Below, in pieces: positions 17,924-25,451 of a DNA stretch of 64,000 nt. Below the pieces are notes generated by a model. It had not been told where the DNA came from. It made no database searches and saw only the letters and a program-made list of their open reading frames with translations. The position numbers were made by a program, and so were the translations under genes. How positions within the stretch are numbered: position 1 is the stretch's first letter; each line of letters opens with the position of its first letter. Origin of the DNA: Caldibacillus thermoamylovorans (GTDB lineage: Bacteria > Bacillota > Bacilli > Bacillales > Caldibacillaceae); the NCBI RefSeq assembly GCF_000751775.1, contig NZ_CCRF01000044.1, positions 1-64,000 on the forward strand, in the 5' to 3' direction.

Positions 17924-19741
17924 TTATTCAATTAATTTCTTCTCGATTTCCTCGATTTCTACTCGAATTTTTTTGACTTCAGCCAGTCTGCTTTCTTCTT
18001 GAGCCGGATCTACATTTTCATCTGTCATTAATTGTGTGTATCGGAGTTGTAATTTTTCAAGCTTATTCATCATTAGCTGAACCGGGTTTGAAAATGTTTG
18101 ATGCTTTTCCCATTCATGGTAACTACCGGGATAATAATCAACTTTCCCCTTTTTAATATACGCCACTTTATTGGCTACTTTCCTTAAAAGGTACGGATCA
18201 TGGGCAACAAGTACAATTGAACCCGGGTAGACGATAAGAGCATTTTCAATCGTTTCTCGGGTTGGTATGTCGAAATAATTGGTCGGTTCATCCAGTACAA
18301 GTAAGTTGGCATTGGAAAAATACAGTTTTACAAAGGCAACCCGGCATTTTTCTCCCATACTTAATGTGCTGATTTTTTTAAAAACATCTTCGCGACGGAA
18401 CAAGAAACACGCCAAAATCGTTCGAGCATCCGCTTGAGTAATATTCGGTATCATCAAAATTTCATCTAAAATAGAGTTTTCAAAATTTAAATTTTCCAGC
18501 TCTTGAAAGAAATAGCCAATCTTTAACTGCGGATTTCTTCTCACTTGGCCACAATCGGGTTCTAAAATACCTGCCATTAGTTGCAACAATGTGGTTTTCC
18601 CGCTTCCATTCGGGCCAACAACCGCCAATCGATCTCTCCAATTTAACTCCAAATAAACATTGGAAAAAATCGGCATTGTGCTATAGGAAAATGTCACATT
18701 AATCAGCTCAAGCATTTTTCTTCCGCCAAAATCATCAGATACAAAATTGGTTGAAATCGTTTTGGTCAGTTCCGGTTTATCAATTTTTTCCTTTTCCAAT
18801 CTTTCCAATACTTTTTCTTTTGCTTTCATTTTGGTCGCTTGTTTAGCCGCCTTCTTTTGTGCATACGGATCACGTACACTTGCACCTGCATTTGCTTTAT
18901 CATACCATTGTTTGTATTGGGTAATCGTTTCTAGCAGTTTTTTACGTTCCTGCTCCTGTTTTTCATACAACTTTTGCATGGTTTTGTATTCATGTTCTTT
19001 TTGCTGCTTATATGAGAAATAACCACCTGAGTATTTTTTTGTCCCACTTTTGGTCAGCTCATAGGTTGATGTGGCGACGTGGTCGATAAATTCCCGTTCA
19101 TGGGAAATGAATAACACACTTCCTTTGAAATTTAAAAGCCAATCTTCAAGCCAGTGGATCGACTCGATGTCCAGATGATTCGTCGGTTCATCAAGAATGA
19201 TTAATTTCGGTGATTGTAACAGGACTCTCGCTAGCTTCACCCGTGTTTTTTGTCCGCCACTTAAATTTGCATAGGGAAGATACCAAAGTGGTTCCGGGAT
19301 GCCAAGTTGTTTTAACGTTTTTTCTACATTCATCTCCCAATCGTAACCATGGACGTCTAAATACTTTTGCAGCCGTTTGTTATATTCTTCAATCACCTGT
19401 AAGTCTTCCGGTTGTTCAGCAAGTAGTTGACTGTAGTGTGTCAGTTCGTTTTTGATAACTGCATTCGGATGGTTTGCAATGACGAAATCCATGACCGTTC
19501 CATTATCCCTCTGATTTTCTTGCACCATGTAGCCAATTTCTTTTTTATTTACGCCGTATTGGACATGCCCGGACTGAGCCGGGAGCCTTCCCAAAAGGAC
19601 CTTGATGAGTGTTGTTTTCCCGATGCCGTTTTCACCGATCAGTGCAATTCGTTCTTGTTCTTTTATTTCAATGGAGACATTTTCAAATAATTTTTGTCCG
19701 GCAATTTCAACGGCCAGATTATTTGCCTTTAGTAAAAACAT
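17924..19741 (-). CDS. ABC-F ATPase, antibiotic-resistance type (VmlR-like)
   Basis: A 605-residue soluble protein with two ABC domains and no membrane part. Domain 1 has Walker A GENGIGKT (about 37-44), signature LSGGQKTR and LIILDEPTNHLD. A charged interdomain linker (about residues 240-335, rich in Lys/Gln) is followed by domain 2 with GPNGSGKT, a degenerate signature LSMGEKCR and LLVLDEPTNYFD. A coiled-coil C-terminal extension ends the protein. Such proteins bind the ribosomal E site and dislodge antibiotics; the closest named relative is probably Bacillus VmlR (lincosamide/streptogramin A/pleuromutilin protection), but housekeeping ABC-F proteins cannot be excluded. The start ATG follows AGGGGGAAT. 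An attenuator-like leader precedes it. Confidence 0.85.
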   Translation of the reverse strand: MFLLKANNLAVEIAGQKLFENVSIEIKEQERIALIGENGIGKTTLIKVLLGRLPAQSGHVQYGVNKKEIGYMVQENQRDNGTVMDFVIANHPNAVIKNELTHYSQLLAEQPEDLQVIEEYNKRLQKYLDVHGYDWEMNVEKTLKQLGIPEPLWYLPYANLSGGQKTRVKLARVLLQSPKLIILDEPTNHLDIESIHWLEDWLLNFKGSVLFISHEREFIDHVATSTYELTKSGTKKYSGGYFSYKQQKEHEYKTMQKLYEKQEQERKKLLETITQYKQWYDKANAGASVRDPYAQKKAAKQATKMKAKEKVLERLEKEKIDKPELTKTISTNFVSDDFGGRKMLELINVTFSYSTMPIFSNVYLELNWRDRLAVVGPNGSGKTTLLQLMAGILEPDCGQVRRNPQLKIGYFFQELENLNFENSILDEILMIPNITQADARTILACFLFRREDVFKKISTLSMGEKCRVAFVKLYFSNANLLVLDEPTNYFDIPTRETIENALIVYPGSIVLVAHDPYLLRKVANKVAYIKKGKVDYYPGSYHEWEKHQTFSNPVQLMMNKLEKLQLRYTQLMTDENVDPAQEESRLAEVKKIRVEIEEIEKKLIE

Positions 19742-19768
19742 ACAGATTCCCCCTATATTTTGCCAAAC

Positions 19769-19960
19769 AAAAAAGGCACGAGGAACCTCGCGTCTAAAAT
19801 GGACAAACCGAAGAAACCGGAATAGACCGGTTGAATATAAAAGTTTCCGAACGATTAGACATCAAATTAGACACAGGAATCCCGTTCTTTGCTGAATGGC
19901 AAAGTAAATTTTGCATATAAAATTAGTTGTGCAAAAAAGAAACGGAATGATCCATTGTGT
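19769..19960 (-). promoter_or_regulatory. Attenuator-like leader of the ABC-F gene
   Basis: On the minus strand a GC-rich hairpin (GCGAGG-TT-CCTCGT) followed by GCCTTTTTTG lies at 19769-19794, about 28 bases before the ABC-F start, so it is placed to stop transcription before the gene. Upstream there is a competing stem AACCGG/CCGGTT and a ten-codon ORF at 19923-19955 (MDHSVSFLHN). GGAGG lies 15 bases before its ATG, which is longer than ideal. A TATAAT element lies further upstream, near 20000. Known resistance ABC-F genes use ribosome-mediated attenuation with such parts; here it is inferred. Confidence 0.6.
19923..19955 (-). CDS. Possible leader peptide MDHSVSFLHN
   Basis: A ten-codon frame in the ABC-F leader, between the promoter region and the attenuator hairpin. 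GGAGG precedes it by 15 bases, so initiation would be inefficient. The support is position, not sequence similarity. Confidence 0.4.
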   Translation of the reverse strand: MDHSVSFLHN

Positions 19961-20133
19961 TAATTTTGATGCCTCCTTTTACTTAGTTAATATTATTATA
20001 CACTAAATTTTCAAGACATACGACAAAAATATGTGAAATAATGGAATTTTATTGTGAAATAATTTCAACTCTCTCATTGATGGAAGTTTCACATATACGA
20101 AAGCAATTTTGCACTAATTTGGACTATCTCGTT

Positions 20134-20424
20134 TTAAAATATTTTATTGATTTCTTTTAACCTGTATTTTGAATTTCCATTTTCTCCAAGTAAAACGCTC
20201 TGAATATTATAAGTGATTGCACTGTTAATGAATTTTTGTGCTTCATTTTTATCGGGAAGCATCTTTAGTAAAGCAAGGATATTTTTGATTTCATCGTCAA
20301 TGCTAACGGTAATTAAATAATCTTGTACAGTTAAGTAGTAATTTTTATACATAATTTTTTCAAAAGGATCAATGCCAAATTGATCATAAACGACTGTTGC
20401 TAATTGATAATAGTAGTCGTTCAT
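20134..20424 (-). CDS. Hypothetical protein, 96 residues
   Basis: A soluble, mostly helical 96-residue protein (starts MNDYYYQLATVVYDQFGIDP). It is not recognised. The reading is well supported by AAGGAGGTAATGTGA directly before ATG. It has acidic and Tyr-rich N-terminal and Lys/Ile-rich C-terminal parts, with no signal peptide or motif. It sits alone between the ABC-F leader and the sporulation lipoprotein. Confidence 0.65.
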   Translation of the reverse strand: MNDYYYQLATVVYDQFGIDPFEKIMYKNYYLTVQDYLITVSIDDEIKNILALLKMLPDKNEAQKFINSAITYNIQSVLLGENGNSKYRLKEINKIF

Positions 20425-20595
20425 TCACATTACCTCCTTGTGCCATCTCACCGTTAGGAACTCGGCAGATTAATTTATGGATTTGTAACAACAGATTTTT
20501 CGAAAATAATGATTACCTTCATTATTAACCAAAAATTCACATACCATGCCATCACAATAACGATTATTTTCCAGCAAATTTGCATTTTCTCCCTC

Positions 20596-20624
20596 GAATA
20601 GATTTTCATGAACAAGACATGATA
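20596..20624 (+). promoter_or_regulatory. Sigma-G-type promoter of the YhcN/YlaJ lipoprotein gene
   Basis: GAATA, 17 bases, CATGATA: both boxes fit the forespore sigma-G consensus (GHATR and CATNHTA) with correct spacing, about 30 bases before the start codon. Members of this lipoprotein family are forespore-expressed in Bacillus. Confidence 0.7.
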
Positions 20625-20654
20625 TAGACGAGAACCAGAGAAGGAGTGAAGAAA

Positions 20655-21692
20655 ATGAAAATGAAATGGTTCATAACAGGTGTTGCAGTTGCTTCTTTAT
20701 GTCTTACAGGGTGTACAAACAATGACAATGCCGGCGACAATAACGATAATGGTACTCAATTTACCCAAAATACACGCAATAACAATAATGCAAGACCAAT
20801 GAATGTGAAAAATAATACCCGTAACAATCAAAATGTAAAGACATCAAGAGCTGCTGAACGTGAAGTAGAGAAGTTGAAAGAAGTGGAAGATGCGCATGTT
20901 CTCATTACCAACAATAACGCTTATGTTGCGGTTAGACTTTCCAAAAATAATCGTGGAAATACCAATAATCAAGGAACGACAAATGTAAATTTTGACAATA
21001 ATGGAAACGCAACTCGCAATGGGGCATTAGATGGTGATGGAAATACATTTATGGAAAACGGGAGAGTAAATCCGGACAACAATAACAATAATACAGATGA
21101 TGGCACTATTAATGGAAATGATGATGCAGGAAATAAAAATGACAGAACTCAGACTGGACGAAATGCTGGTACATTTGCCGGTGACAATAATAGACAAAAT
21201 ACCGGTATCGGGTTCAATGGAAATAGAACAGGTCAAAATTTAGGTACAGGAACCGGCGGCAATTCTACCGGGCAAGATGTTGGTCCAGCCAATAATACGG
21301 GTCAAAATGGTGGTACAGGGATCGGTGGAAATAGAGCCGGTCAAAATGTAGGTACAGGGATCGGTGGAAATACGACCGGACAAAATATGGGCACACAAAA
21401 TGGGGAAACAACGAATCGAAATGGAGCAAATAACAATGCAAACAATACCGCTCAATATAGTCCGGTATCCAATGCATTTGAACAAAAAATTGCCGATGCT
21501 GTTCGCCGGGCAGATGACCGAATTTCCCGTGTGTATGTTTCTGCAAATCCTGATTTCTATGATCGTGTAAATACGTTTGCAAATGATATGCGCACGAATA
21601 ATAATAATAATGATGGTTTGTTTGACAGATTCAATGATATTGTCGATGACTTCTTCGGCACGGCCAATAATGACAGAACAAATACTCGATAA
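20655..21692 (+). CDS. YhcN/YlaJ-family sporulation lipoprotein with Asn/Gly repeat insert
   Basis: A 345-residue spore lipoprotein. The signal peptide ends in the lipobox LTGC near residue 20. The YhcN/YlaJ domain is present in two halves: AEREVEKLKEVEDAHVLITN then NNAYVAVRL at about residues 73-100, and FEQKIADAVRRADDRISRVY then VSANPDFYDRV at about 275-315. Between them lie roughly 170 residues rich in Asn, Gly, Thr and Gln. Part of this (about 21230-21400) is a 14-residue repeat of the form GxGGNxxGQNxGT. Ordinary family members lack or have only a short linker here. The ATG at 20655 has AAGGAG eight bases upstream; the GTG at 20646 overlaps that site. Confidence 0.85.
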   Translation: MKMKWFITGVAVASLCLTGCTNNDNAGDNNDNGTQFTQNTRNNNNARPMNVKNNTRNNQNVKTSRAAEREVEKLKEVEDAHVLITNNNAYVAVRLSKNNRGNTNNQGTTNVNFDNNGNATRNGALDGDGNTFMENGRVNPDNNNNNTDDGTINGNDDAGNKNDRTQTGRNAGTFAGDNNRQNTGIGFNGNRTGQNLGTGTGGNSTGQDVGPANNTGQNGGTGIGGNRAGQNVGTGIGGNTTGQNMGTQNGETTNRNGANNNANNTAQYSPVSNAFEQKIADAVRRADDRISRVYVSANPDFYDRVNTFANDMRTNNNNNDGLFDRFNDIVDDFFGTANNDRTNTR

Positions 21693-21714
21693 ATCAATAA
21701 TGAGGGAATGAAAT

Positions 21715-21858
21715 ATGAGAAAAAAAGACCAATTTTTAGCCGGAAACAAAATTACGAAAGACAATCAAATTTTTGGTACACCGAATAGTAAAGCAAGGGA
21801 CGGAACTGGAAACTCACCAAATGATGATATCGGTCAGAAAAAAGGCCAGCGATTGTAA
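21715..21858 (+). CDS. Small hypothetical protein, 47 residues
   Basis: A small hydrophilic protein starting MRKKDQFLAGNKITK and ending DIGQKKGQRL, 22 bases after the sporulation lipoprotein and with its own GAGGGAAT ribosome site. It has no Cys or aromatic cluster. Position and composition would fit a minor spore protein in the same transcript, but I do not recognise the family. A strong hairpin follows. Confidence 0.6.
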   Translation: MRKKDQFLAGNKITKDNQIFGTPNSKARDGTGNSPNDDIGQKKGQRL

Positions 21859-21870
21859 CAAATTTGATAA

Positions 21871-21901
21871 ATTAGAGCTTGGGTATGTACCCGAGCTCTA
21901 A
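21871..21901 (+). terminator. Hairpin ending the lipoprotein transcript
   Basis: A 14-bp inverted repeat TTAGAGCTTGGGTA / TACCCGAGCTCTAA with one mismatch and a two-base loop. There is no long T-run, but a second stem (CGACGAG/CTCGTCG at about 21914-21934) follows. Confidence 0.55.
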
Positions 21902-22044
21902 CTTATATTTGGCGACGAGATCAATTCTCGTCGTCGTATTATGTTTACGGGGAAATTGGATTATTCCATTTAGCTCTACCTAAAATTGATGGATTTAACG
22001 CGCCTATGTCACTAATGCCGATTAATCCTAGCGTAATGTCCAGA

Positions 22045-22239
22045 TCAGCAATGATATTTTGCAATTGAAACATGTTTGTTCTTTGCTTGCAAATAAATTA
22101 AAGAAAGTACTGGTGCTTCACTATACTCAAATGGGATCGGAACAATGTCACCCTTTTTAATCAGATAATCCTGCCTCACCCAAAAATCGGTATAAATTCC
22201 AATGGCTAAGTCGTTAGCAATGATATTTTTAATGACATC
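22045..22239 (-). pseudogene. Fragment of a LysR-type regulator
   Basis: A minus-strand frame without start encodes about 64 residues that read like the end of a LysR substrate-binding domain. A VIKNIIANDLAIGIYTDFWV stretch is followed by KKGDIVPIPF and a tail LIYLQAKNKHVSIAKY, then TGA. The DNA-binding domain and most of the effector domain are gone. It probably marks a deleted gene beside the alcohol dehydrogenase locus. Confidence 0.55.
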
Positions 22240-22454
22240 ATTATTATTTGAATATTTTCAGGAGTAGATTAATCGAAAAACTGCTTTAGAGGCGGATACC
22301 TATATGTTGTCGGCCTTTTTCTTTTTTAATTATTATTGATTTATAAAAAGATAGGAGAGAATCTTTGAATTAGTTATATTGTCTATGTCCAGAATCTCTG
22401 TTCTTTTTTACAGTCTTACTCCCGGACGCGTGGACCAATTATTTGTCACTGATA

Positions 22455-22468
22455 GCCGTAATTACGGC
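22455..22468. promoter_or_regulatory. Palindrome upstream of the sigma-54 promoter
   Basis: GCCGTAATTACGGC is a perfect 14-bp palindrome about 130 bases before the -24 box. The distance suits an upstream activator site for an NtrC-type regulator; the assignment is inference. Confidence 0.4.
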
Positions 22469-22598
22469 GGAAAGTGCCAATTTTTCGGCTCTAGGCATAC
22501 CAATTCTTGATCGCTAACAAGTACAGTACTGGCTTTGAATATAGAAATCCAGCTAACAAACGCAAGCGAAAAATAATAGGGGGAAAGCGCCTCCATAA

Positions 22599-22615
22599 TT
22601 GGCACGTTTTTTGCA
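22599..22615 (+). promoter_or_regulatory. Sigma-54 (SigL) promoter of the adh-aldh operon
   Basis: TTGGCACGTTTTTTGCA matches the -24/-12 consensus (TGGCAC-N5-TTGCA) exactly, about 42 bases before the start codon. A GGGGAAAGCGCCTCCA stretch just upstream is a loose match to a CcpA cre site. A sigma-54 activator gene is encoded 2.8 kb downstream on the other strand. Confidence 0.85.
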
Positions 22616-22656
22616 AATTAAATAGTGAATGTTAAATTTTGAGGGGAGAGGTAGAA

Positions 22657-23688
22657 ATGGATTCAAAAAATTTAATGAAAGCTGCAGTTGTCAATGAGTT
22701 CAAACAAGAATTGGAAATCAAGGAGGTACCGGTGCCGGAACTGGAATATGGGGAAATTCTGGTGAAAATTAAAGCATGCGGCGTTTGTCACACCGATTTG
22801 CATGCGGCACACGGTGATTGGCCGGTCAAACCAAAGTTACCGTTAATTCCCGGTCACGAAGGTGTTGGAATTGTAGAAAAAGTTGGTGAAGGGGTTACTT
22901 CCATTAAAGTGGGGGACCGAGTTGGAATTCCTTGGCTGTATTCAGCTTGCGGTGAATGTGAATATTGTTTAACAGGTAGAGAAACTTTATGTCCAAATCA
23001 ATTAAATGCAGGTTATTCTGTTGACGGCGGCTATGCAGAATATTGTAAAGCACCGGCTAATTATGTCGTTAAAGTTCCGGAAAATTTAAGTTTTGAAGAA
23101 GTTGCACCGATCTTTTGCGCAGGGGTAACCACTTATAAGGCATTAAAAGTATCTGAAGCAAAGCCAGGGGACTGGGTAGCGATTTATGGAATTGGCGGTC
23201 TTGGTCATGTTGCCCTGCAATATGCGAAAGCAATGGGGTTCAATGTCATTGCCGTTGATATTCAAGATGATAAATTAGAGTTGGCAAAAGAATTGGGTGC
23301 GGATTTAACCGTCAATGGTATGAAGACAGATCCGGTTCAGACAATCAAAGATCAAGTTGGCGGCGTACAAGCAGCTGTTAGTGTTGCGGTTACGAAAAAA
23401 GCATTCGAGCAAGCTTATCATTCGGTAAAAAGAGGCGGAACATTAGTTGTTGTTGGTCTTCCTAATGACGAACTGCCAATTCCGATTTTTGACACGGTAT
23501 TAAACGGGGTTACGGTAAAAGGTTCTATTGTGGGAACGAGAAAAGATTTACAAGAATCTCTTGAATTTGCGGCACAAGGAAAAGTACGGACAAATATTGA
23601 AGTGCAGCCACTTGATAATATAAATGAAGTATTTAAACGGATGGAAGATGGAAAAATTAATGGACGTGTTGTATTAAGTATTTCATAA
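22657..23688 (+). CDS. Zinc-dependent alcohol dehydrogenase (AdhP/AdhT type)
   Basis: A 343-residue medium-chain dehydrogenase oxidising primary alcohols such as ethanol with NAD+. Visible are the catalytic zinc Cys in CGVCHTD (Cys44), the GHE motif (PGHEGVG), the structural zinc cluster CGECEYC...C, and the cofactor motif [17 protein letters not shown]. Length equals that of AdhA/AdhT enzymes of Geobacillus. The start at 22657 is set by AGAGGTAGAA; upstream codons overlap that site. It is the first gene after the sigma-54 promoter and is followed after 58 bases by an aldehyde dehydrogenase, giving alcohol to aldehyde to acid in one transcript. Confidence 0.92.
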   Translation: MDSKNLMKAAVVNEFKQELEIKEVPVPELEYGEILVKIKACGVCHTDLHAAHGDWPVKPKLPLIPGHEGVGIVEKVGEGVTSIKVGDRVGIPWLYSACGECEYCLTGRETLCPNQLNAGYSVDGGYAEYCKAPANYVVKVPENLSFEEVAPIFCAGVTTYKALKVSEAKPGDWVAIYGIGGLGHVALQYAKAMGFNVIAVDIQDDKLELAKELGADLTVNGMKTDPVQTIKDQVGGVQAAVSVAVTKKAFEQAYHSVKRGGTLVVVGLPNDELPIPIFDTVLNGVTVKGSIVGTRKDLQESLEFAAQGKVRTNIEVQPLDNINEVFKRMEDGKINGRVVLSIS

Positions 23689-23706
23689 TATTTTGAAAGC
23701 GTTAAC

Positions 23707-23727
23707 ACTGGGGGTTATTCCCCCGGT
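23707..23727 (+). other. Intercistronic hairpin between adh and aldh
   Basis: CTGGGGG-TTATT-CCCCCGG in the 58-base gap, with no T-run. It is more likely an mRNA processing or stability element than a terminator. Confidence 0.5.
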
Positions 23728-23746
23728 AAAAAGGGGAGGGAATAGA

Positions 23747-25240
23747 ATGCAAAATGTAAATACAAAAGGAGTAAAACTATCTCCTAGATTAGAACAATTT
23801 TTAAAATCAGAGAAAAAGCTTTATATAAATGGAGAATGGGTGAATAGTCAATCCGGAAAAACTTTTGAAACCGTAAATCCAGCGACAGGAGAAAGGTTGG
23901 CAAATGTTACCGAGGCCGGTCCGGAAGATATCGATTTAGCGGTTAGAGCTGCAAGGGAGGCATTCGATCGTGGTCCTTGGTCAAGAATGGGAACTGCTGA
24001 AAGAAGCCGCTTAATTTATAAACTGGCTGATTTAATGGAAGACCATAAACAAGAGTTGGCACAGTTAGAAACTTTGGATAACGGAAAGCCTATTCGTGAA
24101 ACGTTGAACGCCGATGTTCCATTAGCAATTGAACATTTTCGCTATTATGCCGGCTGGGCAACGAAAATTGTCGGGCAAACCATTCCGGTACAGGGGAATT
24201 ATTTCAACTATACCCGACATGAAGCTGTGGGTGTTGTCGGTCAAATTATTCCGTGGAACTTCCCGTTACTTATGGCTGCATGGAAGCTTGGTGCCGCTTT
24301 AGCAACCGGTTGTACTGTTGTCTTGAAACCCGCTGAGCAAACTCCATTATCGGCTATTTATTTAGCCAAACTAATCGATGAAGCTGGATTTCCTAAAGGC
24401 GTCGTTAATGTAGTACCGGGCTTCGGGGAAACAGCAGGTGCACCACTTGTCGAACATCCGTTAGTCGATAAAGTTGCCTTTACCGGATCAACGGCTGTCG
24501 GGAAAATGATCATGCGAAAAGCCAGTGAAACATTAAAACGCGTCACGTTGGAACTGGGCGGGAAATCACCGAATATTGTCTTGCCTGATGCTGACTTATC
24601 AAAGGCAGTTCCGGGTGCGTTAATGGGTATTATGTTTAATCAAGGGCAAGTATGTTGTGCCGGTAGTCGTTTATATGTTCAAAAAGGTTTATACGATAAT
24701 GTGGTAAGTGATTTAGTAAGTTTGACAAAAGACATTCAACAAGGAAACGGCTTGCTGGAGGATACAACGATGGGGCCGCTTGTATCCAGTGAGCAACAAA
24801 AACGGGTGAAAGGATATATTGATAAAGGGGTTGAAGAAGGAGCAGAACTGTTAAGCGGTGGGAATATCCCTTATAGTCAAGGTTATTTCGTTGCACCGAC
24901 AATTTTTGCCGACGTAAACCATTCTATGACCATTGCGAAAGAAGAAATTTTTGGTCCTGTTGTCGCAGCCATGCCCTTCTCCGATATAGATGATCTGATT
25001 GAAAAAGCGAATGACTCTCACTACGGGCTTGCTGCTGGGGTTTGGACGCAAGATATTAAAAAGGCTCATTATATTGCACATCGCTTAGATGCAGGTACGG
25101 TTTGGGTCAATTGTTATAATGTCTTTGATGCGGCAAGTCCTTTTGGCGGTTATAAACAATCCGGAATCGGCCGGGAAATGGGAAGCTATGCGTTAAACAA
25201 TTATACAGAAGTGAAGAGTGTCTGGATTAATATGGAATAA
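23747..25240 (+). CDS. NAD-dependent aldehyde dehydrogenase
   Basis: A 497-residue ALDH-superfamily enzyme converting acetaldehyde or similar aldehydes to acids. It has the PWNFPLLM cofactor segment, FTGSTAVG (glycine motif), catalytic general base in LELGGKSPNIV and nucleophile Cys in FNQGQVCCAGSR (about residue 302). The EEIFGPV and PFGGYKQSG motifs follow. Length matches the DhaS/AldA group. ATG at 23747 follows GGGGAGGGAATAG. Its place directly behind the zinc alcohol dehydrogenase, without a promoter of its own in the gap, makes it the second step of the same sigma-54-controlled pathway. Confidence 0.92.
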   Translation: MQNVNTKGVKLSPRLEQFLKSEKKLYINGEWVNSQSGKTFETVNPATGERLANVTEAGPEDIDLAVRAAREAFDRGPWSRMGTAERSRLIYKLADLMEDHKQELAQLETLDNGKPIRETLNADVPLAIEHFRYYAGWATKIVGQTIPVQGNYFNYTRHEAVGVVGQIIPWNFPLLMAAWKLGAALATGCTVVLKPAEQTPLSAIYLAKLIDEAGFPKGVVNVVPGFGETAGAPLVEHPLVDKVAFTGSTAVGKMIMRKASETLKRVTLELGGKSPNIVLPDADLSKAVPGALMGIMFNQGQVCCAGSRLYVQKGLYDNVVSDLVSLTKDIQQGNGLLEDTTMGPLVSSEQQKRVKGYIDKGVEEGAELLSGGNIPYSQGYFVAPTIFADVNHSMTIAKEEIFGPVVAAMPFSDIDDLIEKANDSHYGLAAGVWTQDIKKAHYIAHRLDAGTVWVNCYNVFDAASPFGGYKQSGIGREMGSYALNNYTEVKSVWINME

Positions 25241-25254
25241 AGTGAATTATTATC

Positions 25255-25323
25255 AGGGGATCTTCAACCTAGGTGAGTTGCACCAATCGGACGCATGCAG
25301 GTAGCCGGTCCCCTATTTTTCTT
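25255..25323 (+). terminator. Terminator of the adh-aldh operon
   Basis: AGGGGATC and GGTCCCCT pair across a structured 45-base loop, followed by ATTTTTCTTCTTT. Confidence 0.6.
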
Positions 25324-25402
25324 CTTTGTAAACTTGTTACTACTCGTTAAGGTGGAATAAATCAGATCGTTCTCAGAACCTGATTGTATACTTTGTCAGA
25401 AT

Positions 25403-25432
25403 AGGTTTCAAGATTTGGATGTCTTGAAACCT
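25403..25432. terminator. Hairpin between convergent operons
   Basis: AGGTTTCAAGA / TCTTGAAACCT is a perfect 11-bp stem with an eight-base loop, just beyond the 3' end of the response regulator gene. The T-content after it is modest on either strand. Confidence 0.55.
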
Positions 25433-25451
25433 GTTCGTGTTTTTAGTGCTG

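Noticed and set aside
21240-21764. 174-codon minus-strand ORF
   Set aside because: Mirror of the Asn/Gly-rich repeat of the YhcN/YlaJ lipoprotein; it gives an Ile/Cys-rich nonsense protein without start signals.
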